Assembly: GCA_003116995.1 (NCBI GenBank)
Contig: BDSL01000015.1
Coordinates: 558,001-622,000, forward strand
Origin: Yamagishiella unicocca
Lineage: Eukaryota; Chlorophyta; Chlorophyceae; Chlamydomonadales; Volvocaceae
Direction: 5' to 3'
DNA: 64,000 bases
Both the position numbers and the translations under genes were made by a program. The notes under the pieces were generated by a model that saw only the letters and a list, made by a program, of their open reading frames with translations, had not been told where the DNA came from and searched no databases. Every line of letters begins with the position of its first letter. Position 1 is the stretch's first letter. Shown in pieces: positions 1 to 13,200 of this stretch.

Positions 1-58
1 GCTGGTCCGCGGTCTCGCTAGGCAGTTCGTTACGGTGTATCTTTTTCCTTGCGCTCAG

Positions 59-742
59 GGCAAGTGGGAGAGCACCGAGAACTCGGAGAAGCCTGCGGCG
101 ATTGCCATCATCCTGTAAGTGGGATGAGCGCGGCTATTTACCTGCAACGCACGGCGTCAGCAGATATGCTTGCAACACCAGCTAGGGCTTGCAATCTTAC
201 AAGGGCGTGGAGTAGGCGTATTACACGTGTTGGGTGTAAATGGCACTAAGGAGCGCCTAATCCCTCTGGGACTGTTCCCTTGCCCAAACGCAGAGGTGTC
301 ATTGTTGCACAGATTGCGATCGGCGCCACGATCGATGCCATCGACCACATCCCCGTCGTGAGTGGTTTTTACGCGCCTTGGCAGCTGGTTCTTGTCAGTC
401 AGGCCTCAATTAACGTGGCCAGCTAATGACCGCAGGTCAACAAGGGTCTGCAGCTGGTTGGTGTAGCTGTGACCGCCCTGTTTTTCTACCGCTACTTCAC
501 CGACCCGGCTGAGCGGTACGGGGTTGCAGATGTGCAGGGATATCAGAAACGTATAAGCGCCAGGGTTGGCTATGCCGTAGTACATGCAGGCAGGAGAAGC
601 ACGGGACCGACCCGCACGTTCCCTCAACGGATGTAGAGTTAGCTTCTGACTTCTCCCCCATTACCCTTTTTGTTTCACCTGCAGTGAGAGCGTGAAGAAG
701 AGCCTGGACGCTTTCGTCAAGAGCGTTACTGGCGAAAAGTAA
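59..742 (+). CDS. CURT1: CURT1/CAAD-domain thylakoid curvature protein, 3' part
   Basis: Four exons, 59-114, 294-357, 436-515 and 685-742 (TAA at 740-742), join in phase and give 85 residues beginning GKWESTENSEKPAAIAII and ending VKSVTGEK. The 5' exons, including the transit peptide, lie left of the window; the first visible acceptor is at 56-58. The order is that of the CURT1/CAAD family: a KW..TE..KPA start, two hydrophobic helices (about residues 12-35 and 43-60) separated by an AIDHIPVVNKG turn, an FFYRYF motif, then an amphipathic C-terminal helix. CURT1 proteins oligomerise at grana margins and bend the thylakoid membrane. Splice sites are GT-AG. Family assignment is firm from the motif order; the N-terminus and the exact paralogue cannot be determined. 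Confidence 0.85.
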
Positions 743-2482
743 ATGTACATGAACATGATATCAGTGCCTGTAAGACGGACTTGCGGCATGTCGTGCTCCG
801 TCTGTCCTGGATGCACTACCGGCATATGTCCAAAGTGGGCATTCAGTAGCAGGCTGTATGTTGTGAACCAAAGTGGCGTCGCTTCTGTACGTTTGTGGAG
901 GCAAGCTGTGGGGTATTTATTCCCACGCTGTAACGGTTGGAGATGGCTGTATGCGCCAGGCGGCTGGATTGGTCCTGGACGTATTATAATCACAATTTTG
1001 CTGTTAAAAAATATACCGATGGCGAAAACTCGTTGACTTCCTGTGGCTGTGTTTTGCTGATGGAGTTCTTGCAATTTTGCCTTCTTTTACCCCTTGATGC
1101 GCTATGGTCGCATTTGATAATCGCTGTACCGAAAACTTGTGGTACGACTAGACAACAATAGGCTTGGACTGACGGCTCAATTTATTCGAACGAAGGGTCG
1201 GTGTTCAGCGTGGATATCTCTCGCCGCCGCCCGGTGTAAGGACTCCCTGTCTCGGGTCTCAGGACGTGTATGACGGGTCAACACGCTTACCCATATCGGG
1301 TAATGTCCATGATCGGATATGCCGCAAATTGAGTCTCCCGCCGTCAGGTATATTTGTCGCGAAAGCAGCCAAAAGCTACCCTCGTGCTCCGAAAAAGCGG
1401 TGATGCAGCACTCTCAGGCACGTATCTAGAACTGTAAGAGTCGTCTCTTATTGCATATGGTTTAAGTACCTAACCTGTAATTTGCAACTAGCCGGCCTGT
1501 ATAAGGCAGTTCAAGTCATCCTTCGTTGTTCACACGATGACAACTGGCATGTGACCTGGGTGGCGGCTAAGTCACAGATTGCAGGAGTCCAACGAGGACA
1601 AAATGGAGATACGCATGGGTTTACCGGTAATTTGGTGTTTACAATGTCAGGCCACTCAGGCCTGACCTGTTACGTCTACAGCCAGGGACACTGAGACTTC
1701 AGAGGATTGCTATATTGTAACAATGCAGTCGAATCACGATGCACATCCTGTACACGAAACCGTAAAAGGGCCAAGACTGTGGGCGTTTACGCGCATTGGT
1801 TGATGCCCAAACACGGGCACCCTCCGATTGCCGTCTTGCTCTTGGCCATTTGCAAACCAGGTAGTGCTCCAAACTAGCACACCAGGTGAAGCAGCGCGGC
1901 GCAAACATGTTGAGGTCCAAACAGTCCGTCAATACTTTACTTGCCTTTGGAAAGCACGGGTCAAGAAGCCCCGTATCCCGTCCACAGCCGACGCTTCCAC
2001 ACGACGCTTCCACACGACTGCACCCCACTTCACCCCCCTCGGGGTGGTACTATCCTGTTCCGAGCAACACGAAGACGTGCCGATCTGCGCGCATCCGACG
2101 CTCTCGCGCCTTAGCAAGTTCAGGCGGCCTACCCTCGCCACCCTAATGCTGTTCATGAACTGCCGCATGACTGCCGCCGTTTTCTTCTATAACCAAGTTC
2201 GTCAGTTGCGCGCCCGTGGAGCTTCATCAACAGCGCGCTTGCATTACCGTCAGCACACACGCTCGCCATCTTAACACTAGTCCCAAAAACAACACACATT
2301 CAGACACCCCGTGGAGGCTACGGAACACCCGCGTTTTCTGTGTGGGTTGCCCGGCTAGCTACTAAGCTGCGTCAGGCCATCTCATACCTTTCGGGCGACT
2401 TGAGCCCAAACCCAGCCGCTACATGGCATGAACTCCAGTTAATTCAACTACAGCACAGCAGTGCGTTGCAGCTTGGACTGCC
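743..2482. other. Intergenic region between convergent genes
   Basis: This stretch separates the 3' ends of the CURT1 gene (+) and the giant HECT gene (-) and should hold both 3' UTRs. A TGTAA on the minus strand at 1639-1643 is a candidate end for the HECT transcript (about 840 nt of 3' UTR). A short inverted repeat (8-bp arms around ACTCA) lies near 1646-1666. The open frames here have no splice-consistent partners or recognisable protein motifs, so I see no gene. Confidence 0.6.
769..933 (+). terminator. Candidate TGTAA polyadenylation signals for the CURT1 gene
   Basis: TGTAA, the usual volvocine polyadenylation signal, occurs at 769-773 and 929-933, 27 and 187 nt after the CURT1 stop. 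The second gives the more normal 3' UTR length. The motif is short, so this is positional inference. Confidence 0.4.
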
Positions 2483-4202
2483 TCACGACAGAGCCATATA
2501 TCCCTGGCCAATCGTGATGGCGCAGAGAATCTTCTCGCGCAATTCTTCGCGGGAGACGTAGCGGGGGAGATCAAGCTGCCGGAAGCATGTGTGCGCGGCT
2601 GGCAGGCGGGCAGTAGTGTCGTTAGGGTCGTACATCCGCTCGACAGCCACCATGTGAAAGGCGGGATCCATGGATCCGAAGCCCTCGGCAGGCATACCGT
2701 CCGAACCAGACCAGAACTGCAGCAGCTGGCGCCGCTGTACGTCGTCAAACGACTCGGTCACCTCCCAGAACCAGGCAATGATATCCTCCTTGCCGGTGTA
2801 GCCGTCCTCGTACCTGTTAAGTACACACAGCGGGGGATCACGTATGCGCAACTCGGCATGCTCCATGGGACGACGTGCGGGTTATTAAGGTGGTGCCGGT
2901 ACGTGCTTTGGCGATGTCCCCAGTTACCTAAAACTGCGGCGGTGTCCCCGTTTGGAACATCAACTTTCAGTAGCAGTAAGCAGCATGAGAATGGCCTCTC
3001 CTCGCCATCACCTAACAAACCCCGCAACGAAAGCTCAGCAATGGCAATCAGCCCGGCACTCACTTGCAGTGCCGCTTCAGGTCCTGGATGTCAATCCGCT
3101 GCTCGCCGCAGACCAGCAGCTGCATTTCCAAGCTGCTGAACGCGTACTTGTCCAGCAGGTCGCGCGGGATCAGGGAGTGGAAGGCGTCAATGAGCGCGCT
3201 CATCTGGGACTCCACCGCGCCCACCAGCATCTTGTGCGCCTTCAGCAGCACGTACTCGCGCTTGGTTGAGTTGGTGACCTTGATGTGCTTGCCACCGGGC
3301 TTCAACGGGATAGCGTTGGCACACATGTCGTCGTTGTCGCAGCACGCGAACGGAGACGCCGCTGCAGCGGTCGTGGACGCCCCCAGCGCACCGGCATTAG
3401 TGGGGGTAGACACCTCGGTCTCCATGCCGCTGCCTGTGCCCGAGCCGGGGGGGACGGAAGCGGAGGTCGGTGCTGCGGAGGTCGGAGCCACCCAAAGATG
3501 CGGAACTAGGGCAGGGTGCCGATGAGGACGACATGGGCTCGTCCATAGCTACAACATCAGCTTCTTAGCTTGTCAACTCTGCCCACTACAACGCCACCCC
3601 ACTACAACGCCACCCCACCACGCACCTGGCGCTGCGCCGCTAGCACCCGCCAGCGCCGACGCGACCTGCGAGCCGCCATTGCCACCACCGCCTGCGTTGG
3701 GGTGCTGGAAGGCCCACACGAAGTTCTCGAATATGAGGCCGTCAATGTCCATCGACAGGATCGACATGAGCGACCGGAACTCCGTCGGGTCGAGCTGCTG
3801 CAGGTCCACCAGGCTCAGCGGGTTGCCCAGCAGCAGCTTCCATAACGGCTCGCAGAGGGGCAGGTTGAGCGTGATGGGCCCCAGCTCCTTGCCGCGCGCA
3901 GCACTCTCTAGTATGGCTTTGGCCATGAAGAGCCCCACAAAGGCAAACTTCTTGAGGTGCGCGGGCGAGGACGAGGTAGGTGTGACGTACAGCTGGTTGC
4001 GCTGCGGCCCGGCGGTGTAGAAGAGCTCCGGCGAGCCGCGGGAGATGGCGGAGGACAGCGTGGAGAACCACTCTCTCGTCACACCGCCGCTGTCCATGCC
4101 GGCCTCGCCAATGAAGGTCACCTTGAGGGGCTGTCGCCACACGGCATGGCCCTTGCCGACAAAGATGGCCACCGAGTCCTTGAAGCAGCGGTTGCGCCGG
4201 AT
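2483..4202 (-). other. HECT domain exons of the giant ligase
   Basis: The three last exons encode a complete HECT domain. The N-lobe starts IRRNRCFKDSVAIF and carries GMDSGGVTREWF and FFxxG-type core motifs. The C-lobe has KPGGKHIKVTN, IAWFWEV, LLQFWSGS and the active-site motif LPAAHTCFRQLDLP, with the catalytic Cys codon at 2585-2587. Between the lobes, after FENFVWAFQHPN, sits an insert of about 90 Gly/Ala/Ser/Thr-rich residues that ordinary HECT domains lack. The protein ends GYMALS, close to the usual HECT C-terminus. Confidence 0.92.
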
Positions 4203-7200
4203 CTAGGGGTGCAAACAGGCGGCGGGCAGGGCAGCAGTAAGAAGCCGACCAGGAACGCGAGCCACTCCCGGGATGACCCCGCAGGTATACAGCGCGCATA
4301 GGTACACTTTGCACGGAGCTGGATGAGCGAGGCGACGTGGGAATCGCCTACCAGTTGAGAGTGAAGTGCGGCGCAAAGCCAGATGTAACTGCCCCTCTGG
4401 TGGCATTCCCGACCCCGCCCATCCCGACCCTCCACACACCTCAAGCTTGTGCACGGGCCCATCTGCCGCCAGCTTGGCGACCTCCTGCAGGAACACCTTT
4501 CGCCGCATGCGGAAGTCCTGTCGCACCCACCGCCGGTGAACCGCGTCCAGCGCGCCGCCGGCTGGGCCGGGCCCCGCCATCGGCCTCGGCTGCAGTGGGA
4601 GCATCAGCATCTCCTCCACCTGCTCCCAGCTGAGCGTTGCGGCCGACCCAAGCGATATCAGGCGGGTCCCTAGCTCCTCCAGCGCCGGCAGCACCTCCGA
4701 CTCCAGCGACGATACGCCGCCCGGCACGGCGCATCGCAGCGCCAGCGTAGCAAAGCCCTCAGCCCACACGGCCATGTCCGCGGTGGCTGGCAGGCGGGGC
4801 ACCAGGTTGCTCAGGGTGCTGGAGCCCAGCGCCTCGCGGACCGCCGAGAGCAGCCCCAGCGGTCCCTGCTCCGTGAGCAGCTGCAGCAGCACCACTCCGA
4901 ACGCGTAGAAGCTCGTGGGCGAGGTCGAGTCCGGCGCCGCAAAGATCACCGCGGGATCAGTGTACGCCATATCGCAATGGAGCGGCGACGGCGGTATGCC
5001 GTTGGCGCCACAACCAGCTGCTCCCGAGCCGAGCGCGGTTAAGGAAGCGTAGCTGGCCCCTATTCCGACCAGCAGGCTGCCGCCGCCATCGCCCAGCGGC
5101 CCCAGCGCGGCTTCTAATTGGTTGAGCAGCACAGGCAGCATGCTGAGCTTGCACTGCTGAGCGTCCACCTGCACATTAGCGGGCGAGACGAGAGACCGCA
5201 GCGCGTGTGGCGAGAGCAGCAAGACGCCGGGCTGCTGCGGCGGGAATCCGTTGCCCACGTCGCCGCCGGTAGCCTGCGACGAAGGCCCGGCGCCAGCTGC
5301 GTCGTCCCGCGACCACGACCCAAACAGCATCGCTTGCTCCGCACCAGCGGTACCGCCGGTGGGTCTCAAGTCCTGCAGGAAGGCCAGCGCCTTGCAGATG
5401 TCGGAACCGATGCGCACCACCTGCTGCCAGCTGATGAGGCCGCGCTCCAGGCGGGTGTGCAACGACTCCTCCCCGAACGCCTCCTCAACCACCCACAAGA
5501 CCTGGTGGTGCTGCATGCGCTCCGGCTGCAAGCCGTTGCTGCTTGCCTCGTCCAGCGGGAGGGTTGGCAGCGAGGGCGGCTTCAGCGGCGAGGGGCTGCG
5601 CATGCTGCTGCTGTGTGCGTGCGCGGGGCGCTGTGGCGTGGCGGCACGAGACGTGGAGGCCGAGCCGGGCGCGGACGAGGGGCCTGAGAAGGCGTCGTCC
5701 TCAGCCCACGCAATGGGAATGGTCGCCTGCTGGATGCAGACGCCCAGCACGGCGGTGATGTTGGGGTGTGAGATGCAGTAGCGGCTGTAGGCGCGGCGAA
5801 GCTCCAGGTATGACACGGAGTGGCTGACGGGCACCTTCCAGACGCGGACCTGAGGGAGTGGACATGCGGAAAGGTGGGCAAACGGATTATTAGGATGACG
5901 TCAAACACATGCTTCTGCTTTTTTGCAAGTAGCGGTATTTAGCACTACTTAATTAGACGCATTCGCAACCCTCAACAATGCAGCCACGTCACCAGCCCCA
6001 CGCGACGCTCATCAACCCGCCCTCGGCTCGCGCACCTTGACGCCTTTGAAGGTACCCATGAACACCTCGCGCCCCTCCACTGTGACGGGCGCGGAGCCGC
6101 CCACCATCATGGCCTCCACCTGCTCCACCGTGAACGACTGCACCGTGGACACGCTGTCCAGCAGGTCGTCGAAGGTGGTCTGCGGCATCGACACGTGCAC
6201 GCCGCCGCCCGCGTCCATGCCCAGCGGCACCCCAGTGGCGTCCAGGTCATCGTCGTCGTAGTCGTCCGTCGCCTGGTCCGGGGATGCGATTGGTACACAG
6301 GTGTATCGAATTAAAAAGACAATATTACGCCGGCCGGAGCCTTGCGTGTATTACGGAGGTGGGTAACTGAGGGGCGGACTCCGCCCCTACATGCCCACAC
6401 CACGGGGGCAGGACATGAGCAATCACGAAGAAGAAGACACCGGGTACCCTGACCTACCTGATCGTGCTCATCGTCCGCGCCAGCGTGTCCGTGCGAATGG
6501 GGATGGCCGGTGGCCCCGGCCGGTGCAGTGTTAGCCGCCGAGGACTTGGAGCGACTGGAGCGTAGCGACCCGGCACCGCCATACGTTGTGACCGTGACGC
6601 GTTCCCGCTCGTCCCAGCTGCTATCCGAGGCTGCGTTTGCGCCAGCGGCGTGGTGACGGCTGCGCGGTGAGGGCTTGGCACCGCCAGCGGCGAAGACGAT
6701 GTTCGCTGCCGCGCGCCTGCTCTTGTCCTTCATCACCATGCGGACGTCGTCGACGCCGGAGAGGCGCATGGCCGACGCGCCCGCCCCGGCACCCATGGGT
6801 GACCGCGGCGGGTGGTGCGACACCGCTGGGTGCATCCGCACCGGCGAGCTCACCATCACCGGCGAGCGCAGCGAAGAGCCGAACATCCCCGACCCGACAG
6901 ACGGCATCGGTGCCGACACGACCAGGTTGCCTAACCCGGTGAGGCAGTCCAGAGGCAATGCGCCGCCTGTGCCTGCCGTTGCCACGTTGGCCCCAGCAGC
7001 GGCCGTTGCGCTGGCTCCCGCAGCCGCCTGTGCCAGCAGGTTATTCCGCGCTACGGCGCCCTCCAGCTCGCCTGTGGACATTGCCCAAGAGATGGAGCGC
7101 CATAAAAATGACCATTCGCCAACATAAAACTCCCAATACCTCAAGAATGTATGTAGCCTTTGCCGAGGTGCATTAAACAAGCCATGGGTTTTGAGCGTCA

Positions 7201-10200
7201 TGCAGCCAGCTCACCTATCCGCTGCATTGCGGCGTTGACGCGCTGCTGCATCTCCGCCGCCTCGAATGACCGGATGGCGGCCATCTCAGCGCGCGCCGCG
7301 TCAACGCCGCGGCGCCGCTCGCGGTCCTTAATCCGGCTGATGGCCTCCTGTACCTCCCACGGCGTGGGGTCCTCCAGCTCGCCGAAGTCGCCGGTAACCT
7401 GCACGCGCACGCAACATGATTGACAATGAATGACAGGCAGCGTCCGGCAAGCTCCTGACGTACGGATGCCTCACCAAATCAAACCTAAGACACTAGCGCA
7501 GCAGCCCGGCACCAGGATAACCCAAAATGACTCACATGCGTGATGACGTCACGTTCGAAGTCGTGCGGGTTCACGGAGCGGGTGACGAGCAGCGCCTCCT
7601 CCTCAATGATCACGACCATGCGGCCGCCGGGTTTTAGGAGGGACAGGAACGTTGGCAGGTCCTCCTCGCTCAAGCTGGCGTCGCAATAGATGGCGTCGTA
7701 GGTGGTGCCGTCGGTGCACTCCGGGATCAGGACGTTGCTCAAGCTCAGCTCGATGGCAGACACGCACCTTCAGAACCACGGGAAAGAAGAGGCGATGAGT
7801 GCGAAACAATTCCGTCCGAGTCGAGATGCCTCAAAGCACGAAGCTTTTCGCGATCCGCAATAACAAGTTATGGAGCGCTGTAGACAAAATAAGCTTATTG
7901 CTACCATGTGGCGAAGCTTGACTTGACTTTTTCCACGACGACCGCGCCGAGGTGTATCGAGGGGCCGGTCGCCGACTTACTTGGCAGGGCTGCAACCCAA
8001 CGTCGTTACAGCGATGCTGGATCCCGGCGCACGGTCCAGCACAGCAAGGCGGTCGCGCAGCTGCTTCATGTTGCTGCGAACAGCCTCCAGCCGCGGCGAC
8101 ACGCACTCGATGCCGTGCACGGTACCTGAAGACAGCCGAGACATCCAGGTGAGCATGCCGGCATGCTTAATGTAGAGCATTAAACTTTCCGGGACGCAGC
8201 CGTCGAAGGCCCGCACTGCACAACCCATGTCGCGCATCAGAGGCATCATGCGTGGGCCAATCCCTTGCAGAGTGCAAGGCTCATCATGAAAGTCCCAGGA
8301 GGCGCCGGTTACTCACCCCTCTCGCCCACGAGGCACGCTGCCAGGGCTGTTACGTAGCCCGTACCGCAGCCGACATCCAGGAAAGTAGTCGGGCCCCCAG
8401 TGCCGGCGCTAAGCGCCAGCTTCTCTAGGGCCATGGCTACGAAGCTGGGCGGCGGCAGCGTCATGGTGGAGCCGTCGGACATGCGCACCGTCACCTTCTG
8501 ATCCCTGCACATGCGAGTGGTGAGGGAGGTTGGACAAGGTGATGCGACCGGAAGTCGGATTGCTGCGGACGTTTGGGAGCTGGTAGCTGGTGCCTCCGGT
8601 TTCCAATTTCCAATGATGCTTAGGAGGTAGTTATGCAACGGTCGGCGCCTACCTGAACGCCTCGCGGTGCCGATCTTTCGGCACGAAGAGGTCGCGCGGG
8701 ATGACGAGCATCGCGGCCTCCAAGCGCGGTGGGACCACGCAGCCCTTCGCCTTGAGGATGTTGACCAGCTCCTCGTTCGTGTGCTCCGATTTGCCAATGG
8801 GGCCGGGTGCCAGCGAAGCCTAACGACGGACAAGCCAGGGTAGGGCTGCAGTTCAAGCACAGAGTGATATGCAGCCAACAGACAGTACCCTAGGAGTAAT
8901 GCCATGGCTAGCCTGGGTACACGCGGTCGCAGGTGAGGGATCCTAGCCTCGACGCGTGCGCTGGCTGAGCCAACTGTATCTGCTACCCTGGCATTGGATG
9001 TTCATAAAATGCCCATAACGAGTTAAGAAGCAGTGAAGGCGAAACCCTAAAATATGTGATTTCGTGCGGTACCTACCGACTGGCGGGAGCTGGTAATCGT
9101 GACAGCAGCATGAAGAGGGCCCTTCACGCCCGCGATGGTGCCGATGGCGCGGCCACCGTGAGAGAACTTCAGCGTGCCCTCCTGCAGCAACGAAAGCGAG
9201 AATGTGGCCATGCTGAGTGACAACCGATGATTTCCTCACGTATACCAATCCAGGTGGAAGTGGCTGCGTTAGCGCCAGCAAGTGGCCGCGTCGTCTGTAC
9301 AAAGGCAGCATAAACCTGACACGAATGGCTAATATTATCTTGTTCGAAACGTCCACAGCTCCTCACCAAACCAAGAGCCCGGCCCCGCCCCGCGCAGCGC
9401 GTCAACTGGTAGACCTACACACCTTCAGGTCAAGCGTCAGGGTCACCTCGCACTTGCCCTCCACGAACGTGAAGATCGGCGCGGCCTTGCCCTTATGCTT
9501 GGCCGTCGAGCCCCTGCATGAAGCCAGCAGGGATGGTGAGGAAACCGTGCGATCATTTGGGTCAGTGGCCTTCTCCACCCTTCCCCACGTCCCTGACGGC
9601 ACTGCACGTTGGGCCCTTTGCAGCCTTCTGATATCGAGTGTCATAAGCATCTGATTAGCCCTCGAAGCAGTTGCGCCTGGACGCGGACGACGCGTCCTCA
9701 ACAGGCCGTCGCACCTGACCGGCTTAGCAACCATTGACCAGTTGGAGAGGTTTGTAACGTGGAAGTAGCGGCCGTTGACGTAAAAGTAACCGAAGTAGTC
9801 GAGGCCAATGCCGCAGTGCTCCTCTCCTAGGGAGCGGTTCAGCTCCATAGTAGGCGGGGCCACACCGACCAGGAAGTTTGCTGGCTGCTGGCACGGCAGC
9901 TGCTGCTCCAACCTGCGACCGCGCATTGCAGGTGCCGACGCAAGGATCGTTGTAGTCAATCGCTGCCGTCCGTGGTCTGGCCGCGGCGGCTGCCTCGAGC
10001 AACCGGCGACATTCCTCCAAGCACGGAATGCCGCATACCAGTAAAAACATACCGCATTGGCTGCAGCACAGGAATCTCATAGCCCCGTGCCCGAGCCCCA
10101 GTAACCAAGCAAACTGTCAGCACCATGACCAAGCACACCGTACCGCGCCGGGCCTACCTGACAATCCAGCTATGCACCTCCGTCTTGCAGTACTCGCGCA

Positions 10201-13200
10201 GACCCATCACGGTGGCCTGGCCGCTCGTCTCCTCCACAGCGCCGGTGGCGGGACTCACGACTGGCCGAAGCGTGCACGACTGGCCGTCCGGGGACAGCAA
10301 CGCGTGCTTGGAGGCCTTCTGCGGGTTCCAGCGCAGGCTGTGCGCCAGGTCCACGAACATGGAGCTCGAATGCAAAGTGATCGAGTCCATGATATTGTCC
10401 AGCGAAACGTAAGGCCACACCTCGTCTATTGCAGGGAAGGCAAAGGCAAGGGGGCCCCAGAACAATCTCAGTCGCTTGAATCACTGGCAGAGGTGTGGTA
10501 AGGAGAGCCGCACACGCCATCGTTGGCAAGGAGCTGGGCTGTTGCCATTTGAGGCAGTAAACAGCTGCACGCACAGAACCCCAATTTACGGTATCTTGCT
10601 CTGACCCTTTTCAGCCGCAGCGACACGCACCCGGCAACCCATCGCCAGCTCCCTGGAGCATGTTGTTCTTGAGGAACGAAATGTGGCGCTGGTCCATGTC
10701 CAGCTGCACGCTGATCAGGTCACCCTCCGCGTACGGCTCAGCGCATCGCGTTATGAGCTTGCCAGCCACGCGGATCGTGCCGTTGGACAGGTAGTACGTG
10801 CGGTGCTTCATCTCCTGGAGGTCGTAAGGCATGCCAAGGTAAAGGATCACCAGGATTGCCGAGGCGCAGCCATCCCAAGGGCAGCGAAGGCACGCCCCAG
10901 GGATATGACTCGTCCTGTCAGTGAGGATCATGAATGCGAACGCGGATGGACGATGGCACGTACCTGTGGGTCAGCGTTTAGGTCGTGCCCGCCTACGGTG
11001 ACGCCGATGAACAGGTTCGAATCCTCAACGTGGTTGATGTACACGTTCCAGCTATGCTGGCCCGAGGCCAGGCACAAAGTCCCGAGGACAGTGGCGTAAT
11101 CGCCGCCCTCGTTGGACATCTTGGTCACCGTCAGGCCGTCGATTACGTTCAGGTCCTTGCCGGCGCGCGCCTCGTCCCACCTGTCGGGGATCGACACGTC
11201 AGGGCGACCTGACATCAAGGCTCGGGTGGCTTGATGAACAGATCCAGGGGCGGGTGTAGCCGGCACCGAAAACCGCAGCCACGCCACAGGGCACATCTTG
11301 AGGATCAGGTAGATTCAGAGCTCCTGGCATCATCGCGACCATCAACATAGGCCGCCTCTTCCCCGATGGTGCTAAGCAACATACGGCACCGTAATCTCTT
11401 GACCTCTGGTTGACGAACGGCATCATGACTATGCCCTCTCCATTCTCCCATGTGCGTTGCCAATAACAGACACAAGCCATCGTCAAACCGCGATTTCAGA
11501 AAGGTGTAGTGCGCACCCCACTCCCTCGAAACACAACCGCTTTACTGCCTTACCTTAACTCGCCCGTGTACTCGCCCGTGTTCAGCACCGTCGGCCGGTT
11601 CTGGATGGTCACTTTGCTCTCCTCACTGCCCATCGTCACGGCCGCTACGAGAGGGCCCCGCACACCCTCAAAGGCAGTCCCCAGCGGCGTCCCGTTGCGT
11701 GCGAAGCGGATGGTGCCTGCTGCCAGGGTGACGGACACCGTCAGCACATCACCGTTCTTAAACGACTGCGTAAACTCCTGCTCGCGTCCGTCGAAACGCT
11801 TGTCACCATCGGAGTGCAGCGCCCAGCCGCAGCCAGAATCGCCGACGCAGCGGGCGGGGTCCATGTTAGGCGGCGCCACGCCCACCCAAACGCCGTCAGG
11901 GCCCAGGGTGTCGAGGATCACATGGAACTCATGGGTCCCGGTCCCGCTGTACTGAATCGTGCCGCGGACGGTTGATGGGCCGTTCGAGGTCGACTTCGTT
12001 GCAGTCAGGCAGTTGGACGACAGCTCAATGTCGGGCCCGCGGTGCTGCGTATCCCACTCCATATCGGCCAGGTGACGCGGGATGCGGTTCAGTAGCAGGC
12101 TGTAGCTGCCCAGCAGAGTGATTTGGTCGCCCTCGCTGTCGCACGACACGAAGGGGTAAAGGCGCCCGCGGATACCGCGCGCGCGGCCCTGCTCCACGCC
12201 GTTGCGAAAGAAGATGATCTCGCCCTGCACGAGTACACGGCGTAATTAGGGGTTGCAGACAAAGGTCGCGCACCGCATGACAGAGAGAACATTGAAGATG
12301 TGCATCGAGGCAAAGTCCGGCCAGTGAACGGGCTTCTAAAAAGGGTTGCCTGCGCCCTGGCCCCCATCACTCGTTGCCTTTTGCCCCCTGGGTTCAACGT
12401 CAATCTACGCTCCCACCCGGTTTTGCAGCATACTTCCGTACCTGGTCGGCATCCAGGACGCAGCCCACGGTATCGCCCTTTTGGAAGTTTGCGGCATTGG
12501 TGGCCACGCGCCGACCGCCCACCCGAATGACGCCGTTGGACAAATAATATGTGCGGTCCCGCAGATCCTGGAGGCAATATGCGGGATTCATTAGTGGGGC
12601 TCGACAAGCACAAACCGTCCTCGGCGCAAGCGTACGGCACGAGCGAAGGTACGGTGCGAGTGAAAAACAAGCATCACTTTCCTTCCGCACTGCCCACAAA
12701 ATAGACAAAAAAAGTCCAAACAATGCCGCAACACAATGCGGGATTTGTTGCTGAACATAAACCATAGGCCACCCAAATGTTCATGCTGCCTGATCCCCTC
12801 CATGGTTATGACAATGCTCCTCTACGTGAATCTGCGTCCGCCACAGGCGTGTGTCGAGGGGGGCGTGAAGACGGCATGCAGACCAGGCCCCTTCACCAGC
12901 GGGCGCCCAGAACCTCCGCAACATGGGCGCACGTGAGAAGAACGCCATCACAAGCCAAGGGATGTACAGCGCTGCCAGCATGTCGCATGTGCACCCCATG
13001 CACGCTGCATTACGCACAGCAAGCCCATCACCCAAGATCTTCATACGATGACCCGCCGGCCTCACCTGTGGGTCTTGATCCAGTGGCATGCAGCCGCGGC
13101 AAACACCAATGAAGATCGAATCCGGTTCAGATAAGTTGTTTACCTTAATCAACCACAGGTGTACACCGGAGATGAAGCCTGGTACGTGGTTTAAGCAGGG

